From: Paraprevotella clara YIT 11840
Lineage (GTDB): Bacteria; Bacteroidota; Bacteroidia; Bacteroidales; Bacteroidaceae
Length of the DNA stretch: 64,000 nt
Reading direction: 5' to 3'
Assembly: GCF_000233955.1 (NCBI RefSeq)
Contig: NZ_JH376616.1
Coordinates: 248,001-312,000, forward strand
The notes under the pieces are model-generated. The model saw only the letters and a program-made list of their open reading frames with translations. It made no database searches and was not told where the DNA came from. The position numbers and the translations under genes were made by a program. Shown one piece after another: positions 1-10,700 of the stretch (positions are counted from its first letter, which is position 1; every line of letters starts with the position of its first letter).

Positions 1-149
1 CCGCTGTTCAAAGCTTCCGTCAACAACGTCTGGGCTTCCTCTATTTGATTGTTGTTAATCAATCCCTGAGCTTTTTTCACCAGTCTGTTCTGCGCGAAAG
101 CACCGGTTGAAGCAACCAGCAATGCAATTGATAATACGTATTTATTCAT
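1..149 (-). CDS. TPR-like protein, N-terminal fragment
   Basis: The reverse strand has an ATG at 149 that opens a frame running off the left edge. The visible part begins MNKYVLSIALLVASTGAFAQ, a clean Sec signal peptide with a likely cut after AFA. It continues with a helical stretch (NRLVKKAQGLINNNQIEEAQ) of the kind seen in tetratricopeptide-repeat proteins. It lies 26 bases downstream of gyrA on the same strand and is probably cotranscribed with it. Only about 50 residues are visible, so TPR is an inference from the helix pattern. It is presumably a periplasmic or envelope protein. Confidence 0.7.
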   Translation of the reverse strand, partial: MNKYVLSIALLVASTGAFAQNRLVKKAQGLINNNQIEEAQTLLTEALNS

Positions 150-175
150 AACTTTATAAATTAAAAGTTTTAAAC

Positions 176-2743
176 TCATTCATTCGTTTCAGTCTCTTCG
201 TCACGGGACTCTGAAACCGATGCATCAGAACTGCCTTCCGACTCATCCATCACCGGAGCCACACCGTCACTCAACATTTCCGTCTCTTCTTCTTCGTCCT
301 CCGTCTGTACCTTGCATACGCTACTGATTTGGTCATTACGCTTCTCAAGATTAATCAAACGGACACCTTGTGTGGCACGTCCCATAATACGGACATCAGC
401 CACTTTCAGACGTATCGTTATACCGCTCTTGTTAATAATCATCAGGTCGTTCTCGTCCGTCACGACTTTGATAGCCACCAACTTACCGGTTTTCTCCGTG
501 ATGTTCAGTGTCTTCACACCCTTCGCGCCCCGGTTTGTCACACGATAATCCTCTATATCAGAACGTTTGCCATAGCCTTGCTCGCTGACCACCATAATGG
601 TTTCCGTCTGCGGGTCGTTCACACATACCATGCCTACCACTTCGTCGCTACCGTCCTCGTCGATGGTCATACCTCTCACACCAGTAGCCGTACGTCCCAT
701 GGCACGCACTTTGCTTTCATGGAAACGAATGGCACGACCGTTTCTGTTAGCGATGATGATTTCATTCTCGCCATTTGTCAGACGCACGCCGATGACACGG
801 TCGTCTTCACGAATCGTAATGGCATTGACCCCATTGGTACGCGGACGGGAATACTCCTGCAAGCAGGTTTTCTTGATGATACCGTTCTTCGTGCAGAACA
901 CCACATAATGCGAACGGCAGAATTCCGCATCGTTCAGGTTCTTGATACGCAAGCAAACATTGATAGCATCATCCGGGTCGATATTCAACATATTCTGAAT
1001 GGCACGTCCCTTAGAGTTCTTGGCACCTTCCGGTATCTCATATACTTTCATCCAAAAACAGCGACCCTTCTGCGTGAAGAAGAGCATCGTGTTGTGCATC
1101 GTAGCCGGATAGATGTATTCCACAAAGTCCGTATCGCGAGTGCTCGTTCCCTTGCTGCCCACGCCACCACGAGCCTGTGCCCGGAACTCGGCCAAAGGCG
1201 TACGCTTGATATATCCCATGTGACTGATGGTGATAACCATCTCGTCGTCAGCATAAAAATCTTCAGGATTGAATTCTTCGCTCGAATATACGATTTCCGA
1301 ACGCCGTTCGTCGCCGAACTGCTCTTTAACCTCGATCAATTCGTCCTTGATTACTTTCATGCAAAGGTCTTCATCACTCAGTATCTGTTTGAAATATTCG
1401 ATTTGTTTCAACAGTTCATCGTATTCGTTACGCAACTGCTCCTGCATCAGGTTCGTCAACTGACGCAGACGCATCTCTACGATGGCTTTGGCCTGTACCT
1501 CGTCCAGTTCGAAACGGTTCATCAAACCTTCGATGGCGGCCTGCGGATTCTGGGCACTGCGAATAATATGCACGACTTCGTCGATGTTATCACTCGCAAT
1601 AATCAAACCTTGCAAAATATGGGCACGTTCTTCCGCCTTGCGCAAATCATACTGCGTCCGACGGATGACCACATCGTGACGATGGTTCACAAAGTTAGAG
1701 ATGCAATCCTTCAGAGACAACAACTTGGGACGCCCCTTCACCAACGCTATGCAATTCACGCTGAAGCTGGTCTGCAACGGAGTCATCTTGAACAATTTGT
1801 TCAATACGACATTTGCGTTGGCGTCGCGTTTCACATCCACCACGATACGCATGCCTTCACGGTCGGATTCGTCATTGGCATTGCTGATGCCTTCAATCTT
1901 CTTGTCGTTTACCAAATCGGCAATCTGTTTAATCAGCTCCGCTTTGTTCACCCCGTAAGGAATCTCCGTAATGACAATCTTATCGTGATTCTCTCCCGGC
2001 TCTATCTCAGCACGGGCACGCATAATCACACGTCCGCGCCCCGTCTCGTAGGCATCGCGTACGCCTTGCATACCGTAAATAAAGCCACCGGTAGGAAAAT
2101 CAGGAGCCTTGATATACTCCATCAGTCCGTCGATGTCAATATCCCGATTGTCTATATAAGCCACACAAGCATCAATGACTTCCCCTAAATTATGCGTGGG
2201 GATGTTAGTGGCCATTCCCACTGCGATACCACTGGCACCGTTTACCAGCAAGTTCGGTATTTTTGTCGGCATAACCGTAGGCTCCCTCAACGTATCGTCG
2301 AAGTTGTTCATCATGTCTACGGTTTCCTTTTCCAAGTCATCCATCATAGCTTCGCCCATCAACTGCAGGCGAGCCTCCGTATAACGCATGGCAGCAGCAC
2401 TATCCCCATCGACGGAACCGAAGTTTCCCTGACCGTCCACCAGCGTATAACGCATGCTCCATTCTTGTGCCATACGCACTAATGCACCATAAACGGAAGA
2501 ATCTCCATGCGGATGATACTTACCCAACACTTCTCCTACGATACGGGCACATTTTTTATATGGTTTGTCGTGCGTATTACCCAGTTCCCTCATTCCATAG
2601 AGAATGCGACGATGCACAGGTTTAAATCCGTCGCGCACATCAGGCAAAGCACGGGATACAATTACGGACATTGAATAGTCGATATACGATTTACGCATCT
2701 CGGTTTCAATGTTCACCTTTATTATTCTGTCTTGGTCTAACAT
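176..2743 (-). CDS. gyrA: DNA gyrase subunit A
   Basis: An 855-residue type II topoisomerase A subunit that breaks and rejoins DNA to introduce negative supercoils as an A2B2 complex with GyrB. The start [10 protein letters not shown] matches the family. The winged-helix region carries the quinolone-pocket motif [14 protein letters not shown]; Ser82 aligns with E. coli Ser83, the unmutated state, while Gly replaces the acidic residue usual four positions later. The catalytic tyrosine is Tyr121 (AAMRYTEA). The C-terminal wrapping domain has a variant GyrA box, QARGGVG, near residue 523, which argues for GyrA rather than ParC. An acidic tail (EDEEEETE) ends the protein. The call rests on full-length family similarity; a small TPR-like gene follows on the same strand. 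Confidence 0.97.
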   Translation of the reverse strand: MLDQDRIIKVNIETEMRKSYIDYSMSVIVSRALPDVRDGFKPVHRRILYGMRELGNTHDKPYKKCARIVGEVLGKYHPHGDSSVYGALVRMAQEWSMRYTLVDGQGNFGSVDGDSAAAMRYTEARLQLMGEAMMDDLEKETVDMMNNFDDTLREPTVMPTKIPNLLVNGASGIAVGMATNIPTHNLGEVIDACVAYIDNRDIDIDGLMEYIKAPDFPTGGFIYGMQGVRDAYETGRGRVIMRARAEIEPGENHDKIVITEIPYGVNKAELIKQIADLVNDKKIEGISNANDESDREGMRIVVDVKRDANANVVLNKLFKMTPLQTSFSVNCIALVKGRPKLLSLKDCISNFVNHRHDVVIRRTQYDLRKAEERAHILQGLIIASDNIDEVVHIIRSAQNPQAAIEGLMNRFELDEVQAKAIVEMRLRQLTNLMQEQLRNEYDELLKQIEYFKQILSDEDLCMKVIKDELIEVKEQFGDERRSEIVYSSEEFNPEDFYADDEMVITISHMGYIKRTPLAEFRAQARGGVGSKGTSTRDTDFVEYIYPATMHNTMLFFTQKGRCFWMKVYEIPEGAKNSKGRAIQNMLNIDPDDAINVCLRIKNLNDAEFCRSHYVVFCTKNGIIKKTCLQEYSRPRTNGVNAITIREDDRVIGVRLTNGENEIIIANRNGRAIRFHESKVRAMGRTATGVRGMTIDEDGSDEVVGMVCVNDPQTETIMVVSEQGYGKRSDIEDYRVTNRGAKGVKTLNITEKTGKLVAIKVVTDENDLMIINKSGITIRLKVADVRIMGRATQGVRLINLEKRNDQISSVCKVQTEDEEEETEMLSDGVAPVMDESEGSSDASVSESRDEETETNE

Positions 2744-2893
2744 TATTTATATCTGTTACTATTATAAATACCACTTGCCAAAAAGCACGTAAAATTACTA
2801 CTTTTTGAGAGAATACGAAAGAAAACAGCCAAAAATTAATGGTTTACGAATCAAAAGGCAGCACGAATAATAGAATAGAACCATGCTTTTTTA

Positions 2894-2901
2894 TAACTTT
2901 G
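2894..2901 (+). promoter_or_regulatory. Possible Bacteroidetes -7 box for the lut operon
   Basis: TAACTTTG fits the Bacteroidetes -7 consensus TAnnTTTG and lies 77 bases before the lutA start, in the 235-base divergent gap with gyrA. No good TTTG -33 element lies 19-21 bases upstream, so the call is tentative. I saw no convincing gyrA promoter in the rest of the gap. Confidence 0.4.
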
Positions 2902-2978
2902 CAGCTATTGGCCAACGCATACCGGCAGGCATACGAACCAAACACTAATATTGTACCAAATTCAAAACAACCCAAAAT

Positions 2979-3719
2979 ATGAAAGTCGGTTTATTTATCC
3001 CTTGCTACATCAATGCCATATACCCCCAGGTCGGAGTGGCGTCATATAAAATTTTAAGCCGGTTGGGAGTCGACGTAGATTACCCTTTAGACCAAACGTG
3101 TTGTGGGCAACCCATGGCCAATGCCGGATTCGAAAATGAGGCCTCACGGCTGGCCCGGCGTTTCGAAACCTTGTTCCAGTCATACGATTACATTGTAGGA
3201 CCGTCGGCCAGTTGTGTGGCTTTCGTCAAACAAAACCATCCCGACATATTGGCACAAGAAGGACATCGGTGCGAGAGTGCGGAGAAAATATATGATTTGT
3301 GCGAGTTCATCCACGACGTCGTCAAGCCGGAACATTTGGACGCCCGCTTCCCTCACAAAGTCAGCCTGCACAACAGTTGCCACGGCGTAAGGGAACTTCA
3401 CTTGTCCTCTCCCAGTGAACGCAATATTCCTTATTATAATAAATTACGGGATTTGCTACTCATGGTGAAAGACATCGAAGTATGCGAACCGTCCCACATA
3501 GATGAATGTTGCGGTTTCGGCGGAATGTTCGCAATCGAAGAACAGGCCGTATCCGTCTGTATGGCAAAAGACAAAATCAGGCACCACAGCGAAACCGGGG
3601 CCGAATATATTACCGGAGCCGACAGCTCCTGCCTGATGCACATGCAGGGAGTCATCGACCGTGAGAAACTTCCCATCCAAACGATTCATATTGTAGAAAT
3701 ATTAGCGTCACAGTTATGA
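2979..3719 (+). CDS. lutA: Lactate utilisation Fe-S protein LutA
   Basis: A 246-residue protein of the LutA/YkgE family, built from two cysteine-rich CCG domains like those of heterodisulfide reductase and glycolate oxidase subunits. The motifs are visible: Cys9 with Cys41-Cys42 (QTCCGQP) in the first half, and Cys134 (NSCHG) with Cys177-Cys178 (DECCGFGG) in the second. In other bacteria LutABC together oxidise L-lactate to pyruvate in the cytoplasm. The ATG at 2979 gives the usual family N-terminus (MKVGLFIPCY). The stop overlaps the next start by four bases (ATGA), so translation is coupled to lutB. Electron acceptor and exact substrate cannot be read here. Confidence 0.9.
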   Translation: MKVGLFIPCYINAIYPQVGVASYKILSRLGVDVDYPLDQTCCGQPMANAGFENEASRLARRFETLFQSYDYIVGPSASCVAFVKQNHPDILAQEGHRCESAEKIYDLCEFIHDVVKPEHLDARFPHKVSLHNSCHGVRELHLSSPSERNIPYYNKLRDLLLMVKDIEVCEPSHIDECCGFGGMFAIEEQAVSVCMAKDKIRHHSETGAEYITGADSSCLMHMQGVIDREKLPIQTIHIVEILASQL

Positions 3720-5101
3720 GCACCTTACATTCCAAAGCTGCCGAAAAGTTCCTCCGGAACGGCGACATGGCGGCATGGCACAACGAAACCCTGTGGATGG
3801 TACGTGCCAAAAGAGACAAAATGAGCAAGGAGGTACCCGAATGGGAAGACCTTCGGGAAAAAGCATGCCAGTTGAAACTCTATTCCAACAGCCATTTGGA
3901 GGAACTGCTGATAGAATTTGAAAAGAACGCCACGGCAAACGGTGCCATCGTACATTGGGCTAAAGACGCAGAAGAATACCGACAGATCATCTATGGCCTG
4001 CTTAAAGAACATCAAGTGACCCGTTTCGTCAAAAGTAAATCCATGCTTTCGGAAGAATGCGAACTGGATCCGTTCTTGTTATCTAAAGGCATAGATGTAG
4101 TGGAAACCGATTTGGGTGAACGCATCCTGCAACTGATGCACCTTCCACCCAGCCATATCGTCATGCCGGCCATTCATATCAAGCGCGAACAAGTAGGCCT
4201 GCTGTTCGAAGAGAAGATGAATGCCGAAAAAGGCAACTACGACCCGACTTACCTGACGCATGTGGCTCGAAAAAACCTGCGAAATATTTTCTTGCATGCC
4301 GAAGCTGCCATGACAGGAGCGAATTTTGCTGTAGCCTCCACGGGAGACATCGTCGTGTGCACCAACGAGGGCAACGCCGATATGGGCACATCCTGCCCGA
4401 AACTGAACATCGCGGCCTTCGGTTTGGAAAAAATCGTACCGGACATGAAAGCTTTAGGCGTATTCACCCGTTTATTGGCACGTTCTGGAACAGGTCAACC
4501 TATCACGACCTACACGTCTCATTATCGTACGCCGCGCGAAGGAGGTGAATACCATATCATTATCGTAGACAACGGGCGAAGCCGCATCCTCTCTCACCCC
4601 GACCATATCCGGACGCTGAACTGCATCCGTTGCGGCGCCTGCATGAACACCTGTCCGGTTTACCGGCACAGCGGAGGCTATTCATATACTTATTTCATTC
4701 CGGGTCCCATCGGAATAAACTTGGGAATGGCTCACGACCCGTCGAAGTACTATGACAACTTGTCGGCCTGTTCCCTCTGCCTGTCTTGCTCCAATGTCTG
4801 CCCGGCCAAAGTAGATTTGGGAGAACAAATCTACCGTTGGAGACAAACGTTGAAGGACATCGGCAAAGCCAATACCGAGAAGCAATTCATGTCTGCCGGC
4901 ATGAAATTTCTGATGGAGCGCCCCGTGCTGTTCAACGCCGCCCTCTGGGCTGCTCCTATGGTCAATGTCATGCCAGACGCAATCAAATATAACCGCCTGA
5001 ACGAATGGGGAAAAGGCCGCGAACTGCCGAAATTCGCCGGGGAATCGTTCAACAGCATGTGGAAAAAAGGTAAAGTACAAAGAAAGGAGGATAAAAAATG
5101 A
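3716..5101 (+). CDS. lutB: Lactate utilisation Fe-S protein LutB
   Basis: A 461-residue member of the LutB/YkgF family. An N-terminal LUD domain is followed by a ferredoxin-type region with two 4Fe-4S motifs: Cys303, 306, 309, 313 (CIRCGACMNTCP) and Cys352, 355, 358, 362 (CSLCLSCSNVCP). It is expected to be the electron-transfer subunit of the lactate oxidation complex with LutA and LutC. It overlaps lutA by four bases and lutC by four bases, so the three genes form one tightly coupled operon. Length and motif order match the family; nothing is missing. Confidence 0.92.
   Translation: MSTLHSKAAEKFLRNGDMAAWHNETLWMVRAKRDKMSKEVPEWEDLREKACQLKLYSNSHLEELLIEFEKNATANGAIVHWAKDAEEYRQIIYGLLKEHQVTRFVKSKSMLSEECELDPFLLSKGIDVVETDLGERILQLMHLPPSHIVMPAIHIKREQVGLLFEEKMNAEKGNYDPTYLTHVARKNLRNIFLHAEAAMTGANFAVASTGDIVVCTNEGNADMGTSCPKLNIAAFGLEKIVPDMKALGVFTRLLARSGTGQPITTYTSHYRTPREGGEYHIIIVDNGRSRILSHPDHIRTLNCIRCGACMNTCPVYRHSGGYSYTYFIPGPIGINLGMAHDPSKYYDNLSACSLCLSCSNVCPAKVDLGEQIYRWRQTLKDIGKANTEKQFMSAGMKFLMERPVLFNAALWAAPMVNVMPDAIKYNRLNEWGKGRELPKFAGESFNSMWKKGKVQRKEDKK
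5083..5090 (+). promoter_or_regulatory. Strong Shine-Dalgarno sequence before lutC
   Basis: AAAGGAGG sits seven bases before the lutC ATG, within the last codons of lutB. Such a perfect anti-16S match is uncommon in Bacteroidales, where initiation usually does not rely on it. It supports the start at 5098. Confidence 0.55.
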
Positions 5102-5676
5102 GCAGTAAAGACGAGATATTGACAGCCATCCGCCAAAACACCGTACAAAGGTACGAATATCCGGATTGGGAAATAAAAGCTACGGTTTACCCGGACAAAA
5201 TAAGCCGTTTCTGCGAAATCAGCCAGTTTGTCGGAGGCAAGGCGGTCGTCCTACAGGAAGCGGAAGACATCAACGACATCATTCGCAGCCACTTTCCCGA
5301 GGCTCGCAAAATCGCTTCACAGATGGAAGAGATCACCTGTGCTACCATACGTCCCGACACATTGGCCGAGGCACAAGAACTGGACGGTACCGACGTGGCG
5401 GTCGTAGAAGGAGCGTTCGGCGTAGCGGAAAACGGTGCGGTCTGGATTCCTCAGAACGTAAAACACAAAGCACTCTATTTCATTGCTGAAGCCTTAGTCA
5501 TTGTCCTCGACCGACATTCCCTGGTCCATAATATGCAAGAAGCCTACGAACTTCTCGCCGGGCAAACCTACCCTTTCGGCACTTTCATCTCCGGCCCTTC
5601 CAAAACAGCCGATATCGAACAGGCATTGGTCATGGGGGCACACGGGGCATGCACATGTTTGGTCATTTTAAAGTAA
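5098..5676 (+). CDS. lutC: Lactate utilisation protein LutC
   Basis: A 192-residue LUD-domain protein of the LutC/YkgG family, the third member of the lactate-oxidation operon. Typical features are DGTDVAVVEGAFGVAENGAV in the central part and the C-terminal GPSKTADIEQALVMGAHGA, which resembles the nucleotide/NagB-like fold of the family. The start overlaps the end of lutB. A hairpin directly after the stop ends the operon, and the next gene is convergent. The catalytic role of LutC is not well defined in the family. Confidence 0.9.
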   Translation: MSSKDEILTAIRQNTVQRYEYPDWEIKATVYPDKISRFCEISQFVGGKAVVLQEAEDINDIIRSHFPEARKIASQMEEITCATIRPDTLAEAQELDGTDVAVVEGAFGVAENGAVWIPQNVKHKALYFIAEALVIVLDRHSLVHNMQEAYELLAGQTYPFGTFISGPSKTADIEQALVMGAHGACTCLVILK

Positions 5677-5682
5677 TCCCAG

Positions 5683-5719
5683 AAATGGGGCAAGCGCATC
5701 AGCCACTTGCCCCTATTTT
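5683..5719 (+). terminator. Rho-independent terminator after lutC
   Basis: GGGGCAAG (5687-5694) pairs with CTTGCCCC (5706-5713) and is followed by TATTTT. It lies just after the lutC stop. Confidence 0.75.
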
Positions 5720-5785
5720 CATTCTCTCACGGAAGCCTATTTTTCAAAGGAATATTCAGCATTTGCGCCTTTCATATACCCACCA

Positions 5786-7057
5786 TCACCTTTCCGCCAC
5801 CCTGTATCGGTTTCCGTAATGCGTGTGCACTTTCTGCACCCCTGCGGCCACGAGGGCCTGGGCCAACTTGGGCAGCGTCACGCCTGCCATCGCTCCGGGT
5901 TCCAACCGCCGCAACCGTGCGAAAATTTCGGGCAGCGAAAGCGGGCGTACCTTCTCGTTTGGCTGAGCCGCACGATAGTAACGGCGTAATACCTCCCCAG
6001 CCGGGCAGATGCGGTAGAAAGCCGCGTTGTGCAGTCGCAGGGCATTCTCTTCCCCGTGGCTGAACCAGTACCGTTCCCCGTTTTCCAGTTCTGCTTTCAG
6101 TTGGGCGTAGACCTGCGCATGGTCGATGCCCGTGCTGTCGATAGGATGCTCCACGAGCACACAGATGAACCTACGGCTTCCCGAAGGGTCGGAAAGCAGT
6201 TCGCGCGAGTTGGACGTGCCGATGAAGGAGGCGATGCGCGGCAGGGCTTGGCTGTGCCGCCGGTACGCCTTGCGCAGGTTGAGGGCGGAGAGCTGCATGA
6301 GGTTTTTCAGGAGCGGGTGTTTCTTCTCGGGTATGCGGTCGAACTCGTCCAAGTTCAGCAGCCCCATCTCGGTGAGTTGCCGTTCCACTTTGTCGGGACG
6401 CACGAGGTCCACGCTGTCGGTGTAGTAGGCCTGCAACTCTGGTGGCAGCAGGGCGCGGCAGAAGGTGGACTTTCCGAGTCCTTGTTCGTCGCTGACGAGA
6501 AGGGGCGCGGTGCTGTGTGCGTGCAGCCCGTCGGAGAGTCCGGCCCATTGTGCGGCCAGTCCGAGCATCCACCGGTGGAAAGCCTGTACCCATAAGGGAC
6601 TGTCCGACACACGGGTGGCCAGTCCGTGAAGTCGGTCGCGTCCGTCCCATGCCGGGAGGCGTTGGAAATACTGCCGGAAGGGATGGTATTCCCGCACGTA
6701 GGCGGAGTGCACCATGCGTGCCACGTCGCGGTCCCAACAGTCGATGCCGTGGCGGTGCGCTTCGAGGCAGATGGCGTTCAGGTCTCGTTCCGTGGCGGGC
6801 CGGAAGGTTCCGTTTCTCTTATCTGATTTGCTACGGAATTCCGTGACTTCTGTGAGCACGTTGAAGCGGAATTCGTATCGTTCGGCGAGGAAGCCGCCGA
6901 GGGCGGACTCGAGGTTGGCAGCTTTTGGGGATACTGCCTCACGGACAGCGGGTGCGGCCTCCGGTAAGGAAGTACGATGGGTATCCGACGTTTTGTCCGT
7001 ACGACGTTTTTCATTCCACCGACAGACGGCGGCATGCGCGATTTTCTTGAAGTCCAT
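5786..7057 (-). CDS. VapE-like P-loop protein (primase-helicase type)
   Basis: A protein of about 423 residues of the virulence-associated protein E family, common in Bacteroides as a short chromosomal module. It has a Walker A motif EQGLGKST (residues 191-198 from the start chosen here), a Walker B motif LLNLDEFD (233-240) and a sensor-like GTSNS. The C-terminal winged-helix-like tail ends in HYGNRYRV. VapE proteins are related to replicative SF3-type helicases of phages and islands; the cellular role of the Bacteroidales version is unknown. The frame is open to a TTG at 7093, but that codon overlaps a good -7 promoter box, so I take the ATG at 7057 (MDFKKIAHAA). The gene is much richer in GC than the flanking cluster. 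The partners often found with it (DUF4248, HU-like protein, amidase) are absent. Confidence 0.75.
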   Translation of the reverse strand: MDFKKIAHAAVCRWNEKRRTDKTSDTHRTSLPEAAPAVREAVSPKAANLESALGGFLAERYEFRFNVLTEVTEFRSKSDKRNGTFRPATERDLNAICLEAHRHGIDCWDRDVARMVHSAYVREYHPFRQYFQRLPAWDGRDRLHGLATRVSDSPLWVQAFHRWMLGLAAQWAGLSDGLHAHSTAPLLVSDEQGLGKSTFCRALLPPELQAYYTDSVDLVRPDKVERQLTEMGLLNLDEFDRIPEKKHPLLKNLMQLSALNLRKAYRRHSQALPRIASFIGTSNSRELLSDPSGSRRFICVLVEHPIDSTGIDHAQVYAQLKAELENGERYWFSHGEENALRLHNAAFYRICPAGEVLRRYYRAAQPNEKVRPLSLPEIFARLRRLEPGAMAGVTLPKLAQALVAAGVQKVHTHYGNRYRVAER

Positions 7058-7090
7058 AGGCTTTGTGTTTTCTGTTATGTTTTCCACCTG

Positions 7091-7122
7091 CAAATATACG
7101 ACATGAAAAAGCCTTTGTCAAG
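7091..7122 (-). promoter_or_regulatory. Promoter of the VapE-like gene
   Basis: Read on the minus strand, TATATTTG (7098-7091) is a perfect -7 box and CTTG (7122-7119) a near-match to TTTG, with a 20-base spacer. It overlaps the TTG at 7093 and so favours the ATG at 7057. Confidence 0.55.
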
Positions 7123-7125
7123 CCC

Positions 7126-7252
7126 TTCACCGTAACGCGTTGAAAACCAATGCAACTGCAAATTCGTTAAAAACAATTTCATGCGGACAACCCGTTTTCC
7201 GGTGAAATCCCGGTGAAGGATTGTACGGTAGAAAGTTCACCTTAAAGCGTTG
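7126..7252. repeat. TTCACC/GGTGAA repeat region
   Basis: TTCACCGTAACGCGTTG (7126-7142) recurs as TTCACCTTAAAGCGTTG (7236-7252). Two inverted copies of the core, GGTGAA, lie between them at 7201 and 7212. It lies upstream of the VapE-like gene. Function unknown: it could be an operator, binding sites for the P-loop protein, or the edge of the module. Confidence 0.55.
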
Positions 7253-7707
7253 GTACAGAAGAGGTATGAAGGAAGCGAACCTTTTCGGGAGAAAAACTGT
7301 TTGTAGGAGGTAGAGTAAGATGAATCTTTCCCACGGCTATCCATGCTTTTTCCTGATTCGGTTTTCAGTATGAAAGGGGGCATAAGATGGAACCAGTACA
7401 TCCAAAAATCGAACTCAGGAGATTGAAAAATCGTTTGCAGCAGAACGGAAAATCGTTTGGCGCAGATTATATCGCCATTTTTGTATGCCATAAGGCCTAC
7501 ATCTTTCATTATAATTTTCTTTTCATATTGTTCTTTATCATTGTTATAGCCTTACGTAATGTCATTCGTTTCTTTTGATATATGACCTCTATTTGTGTTC
7601 CCTTGTATACGAAAGGGACAGAATCAAATAGTGCCGGGCAAGTAGCAAAGCCCCATTTTATTATTATTTCCAACTTTTTAATATTAGTTTTGAAATAAGT
7701 CTAAATA
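7253..7707. other. Intergenic stretch without a convincing gene
   Basis: An AT-rich gap between the VapE-like module and the end of the glycosyltransferase operon. A 90-codon minus-strand frame (7509-7237) lacks a recognisable family, a promoter or good coding character, and I do not accept it as a gene. No terminator or RNA gene could be supported. Confidence 0.5.
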
Positions 7708-10700
7708 TTATTTTTCATTTGTACGAATCAAATTTTTGAAAAGCCTAATTAGTTCCGGCACATGGGAATCGAAAGTAAAATTCATTCTTTGTTTCATGAC
7801 ATTTTGTGCCAATAATGCCATTTTCTTTGTGTCATGTAAGTAAATGGATAATTCTTCTATGTTGTTATACAAAATTCCAATATTTTGTTCTTGTAATAAG
7901 TTTTGTGAAGCGACTTTGCAGAAAGGATTATTTCGTTGTATCATTGGAATTCCAGCGGCTGCAAATACTCCGATACGGCAGGGATAGTTGATGTCATCCC
8001 ATGACAAGCGAAGCAAGTCATCCTCGTTGTCGCTGATAAAGTTATGCAACCAGCCTGCATCGTATTGTGAAAATTCTTCTACCCAATGATTGGCGGGGCA
8101 GTGTGCATGCACATGAAAATGACGAGGAGCTATCTCAAGACAGTATTGCGTCATTTCATTTTTTTGTTTGTGATAGCTTTCTGAATATAAATGTATATGA
8201 ATATTGTTTTGTGCTAAATGTTTTAGTTCTTTGGTAGTTAATCCGATCATTCGTCCTACGACAACCGTATGGATAGCATTGTCTTGGGATGATAGCTTTC
8301 TAGAAAAGTTATTTGTGAAATATTCTTGTTTAGGTAATTCCAAATCTAGTATCATATAGGGTTTATCATTAGCCTGAAACTGTTCGAACCACAATTTTGT
8401 CATTTCATTGGTGAAAATGTTGGCTGCAGAATGGCAATATAACTCCATCAGATGTGCCCACTCTCCATATCTTATACAAATCTGTGGTCCTTCTTTTAAA
8501 TGCCACACAAAAGGAATTTGTATTCCTGCATGTTGTAGTGCTGTTATGCTGTCATAAACAAATCGGATGGAAGTTGCACTGAAAACTGTATAAATAATAT
8601 CTGGTCTGATGTCTTTTACCCGTTCAATCCAAAATTCGTCATTGGGTATGTCTTCGATATTTCCAAATGGAAAAGGACCGACAGATTCGTAAGCATATAA
8701 CGGTTCAGGTTTCCAATATCCATATAACTTACATCCATGTATTTCCAAGGAGCAAATTCGTTCAGGGTTATAGGCCAACGAACCAATAATCAGAATTTTT
8801 AATTGTACTTTTTCTGTATATATATGTGGTATAGTTTTATAAAGTTCATGTTCGTTAATGATTTTATATTCCGACATGCGGATGCGTATGGGGGTTTTTA
8901 CATGGTAATACCATTTGTATTTATATATACTTCCTCCAAAGTTTTCATTGCAAATTTTATGTCTTTGATATGGGTGGTTAGTCCAATTAGCAGTAATTTG
9001 GCAAGTAGGTACAAATAATCCTTGTCCAACAAGCTTGTTCCAAAACATGATGAATAGGTCTTCTGTAACCATTTCCTCTCTTTCCATCCATTTGTTTTTT
9101 GTTTTTCGATGTGCTGTTTGTACTAATTGAAGAGAGTATCCTTTTCTACAGCCTAAAGTTTTTGTATCGCTTCTTCTAAAAAACGAATCGGTATCATTAT
9201 ATTTCATACCAGAGAACGTCAATATGGTATTGCTTTCATATTCAAATATGTTCTTAAAGTTTTCCAAGTGGCAAGGATAGTAAAAATCGTCAGCAGGTAA
9301 ATATGCGATATGAGAAAATCTTGCTTTTTCTAACCCTTTGTTTAGTGCATACCCCAATCCTTTGTTTTGCAAATAAGTTATATAAGTTATTCGTTTGTCC
9401 TCTAATTCAGTTTGTATTACATCATGACTACAGTCGGTTGAGCCATCGTTCACGATAATTAGCTCCCAATTTTTTAAGGTTTGTTTTTTCAAACTGAGTA
9501 TGGCTCTTTTGACAAAATGTCCTTGATTATATATGGGCATAATGACAGAGAATCCGGTAAATGGATACTTGCCTTTATTTATATTTTCTATTTCAGGGAA
9601 TAGAATTCGTGAAGTAAGGAACAGAGAATTCCATGCTGTTTGCAATATTTTGGGATAAAGTGATTCTGATGAGGAAATAGCCATATCCAAATAAGGAATA
9701 AAGAATTTGAAGAGCAAAGAAATTCCGTTCGTGCTAATTTTAGGACAGTCGTTGACTCCCTTGTTTTTAAGTATTTTTACGGTATTATCGAGTATTTCAC
9801 ATTCTTCTTTATAGATTGTGTGTTGGGTGTTTTCCGAATTTGACAATCTTATGGAATAATACCATACCAATCCCAAAAGTTGTCCTGCGGGCAGAACCTT
9901 TAAGTCTGTTTTTATCTTTTTATTAATGAATGCACATGCTTCGATTAATATGTCATTGGTATCGTTGTAGATGAATCCATTTTGTGCCAACCATTCAACA
10001 CACCAACAGAATCCTGGCAGTCCGGAAACAAAATTCATATCATTTCTGAATAAAGATGCTTTTTTCCCCACTTTTTCAATGAGGGTTAAGGACATGTCCG
10101 CAAAGAGTTTTTTTTCAGATATTCTTGAGTATGCTGCGAGAAACAACGCACAACCTGTAATACCGTCCAATCCAAGTCTGTTGATTTTGTTGCTTCTTAT
10201 TAATTTCATGATATTGGAAGCCGAGGTTTCAGACATCCTGATAATTTGTTTGTATTGGTCGCGGTTGATGATATTTACCGTATGATCATGGGAGTTGGGG
10301 ATGTAGCCCCATTCGTAGATGTGGGTATCTAAATTGTATTTTTTGATATATTCAGACGCTTCTTGTGCATTTTTCGGATTGAAAGATTGAATAGGACGAG
10401 TATGTACCATGTGGATTTGGTCTATGATTGCCATATCCCGATGGTTTGAACCAATGAGTTTTGCCCAATGGTATTCTGTTCCCCATCCGCTTTCATTGGC
10501 GTTGAATGTATGTAATACCTTTTTCAACGCTTGTCGTGAAAAACAGGGAAGCATCATTTCCACGAAGTTAGTATAACGTAAAAGGCAATACTTGTCACGT
10601 AAAGTATGCGGATGGCTAAAATAAGATTCAGACAAAGAGGGCTGCGCTATTTCCAAATGATATTCTTTCATTAGTTCGAACAATCGGGCTATTTGGAAAG

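Noticed and set aside
329-2188. A 619-codon plus-strand open frame antisense to gyrA
   Set aside because: It is a shadow of the gyrA codons; gyrA is complete and certain, and the antisense protein has no family features.
7237-7509. A 90-codon minus-strand frame in the gap after the VapE-like gene
   Set aside because: No recognised family, no promoter, and it overlaps one TTCACC repeat; more likely chance.
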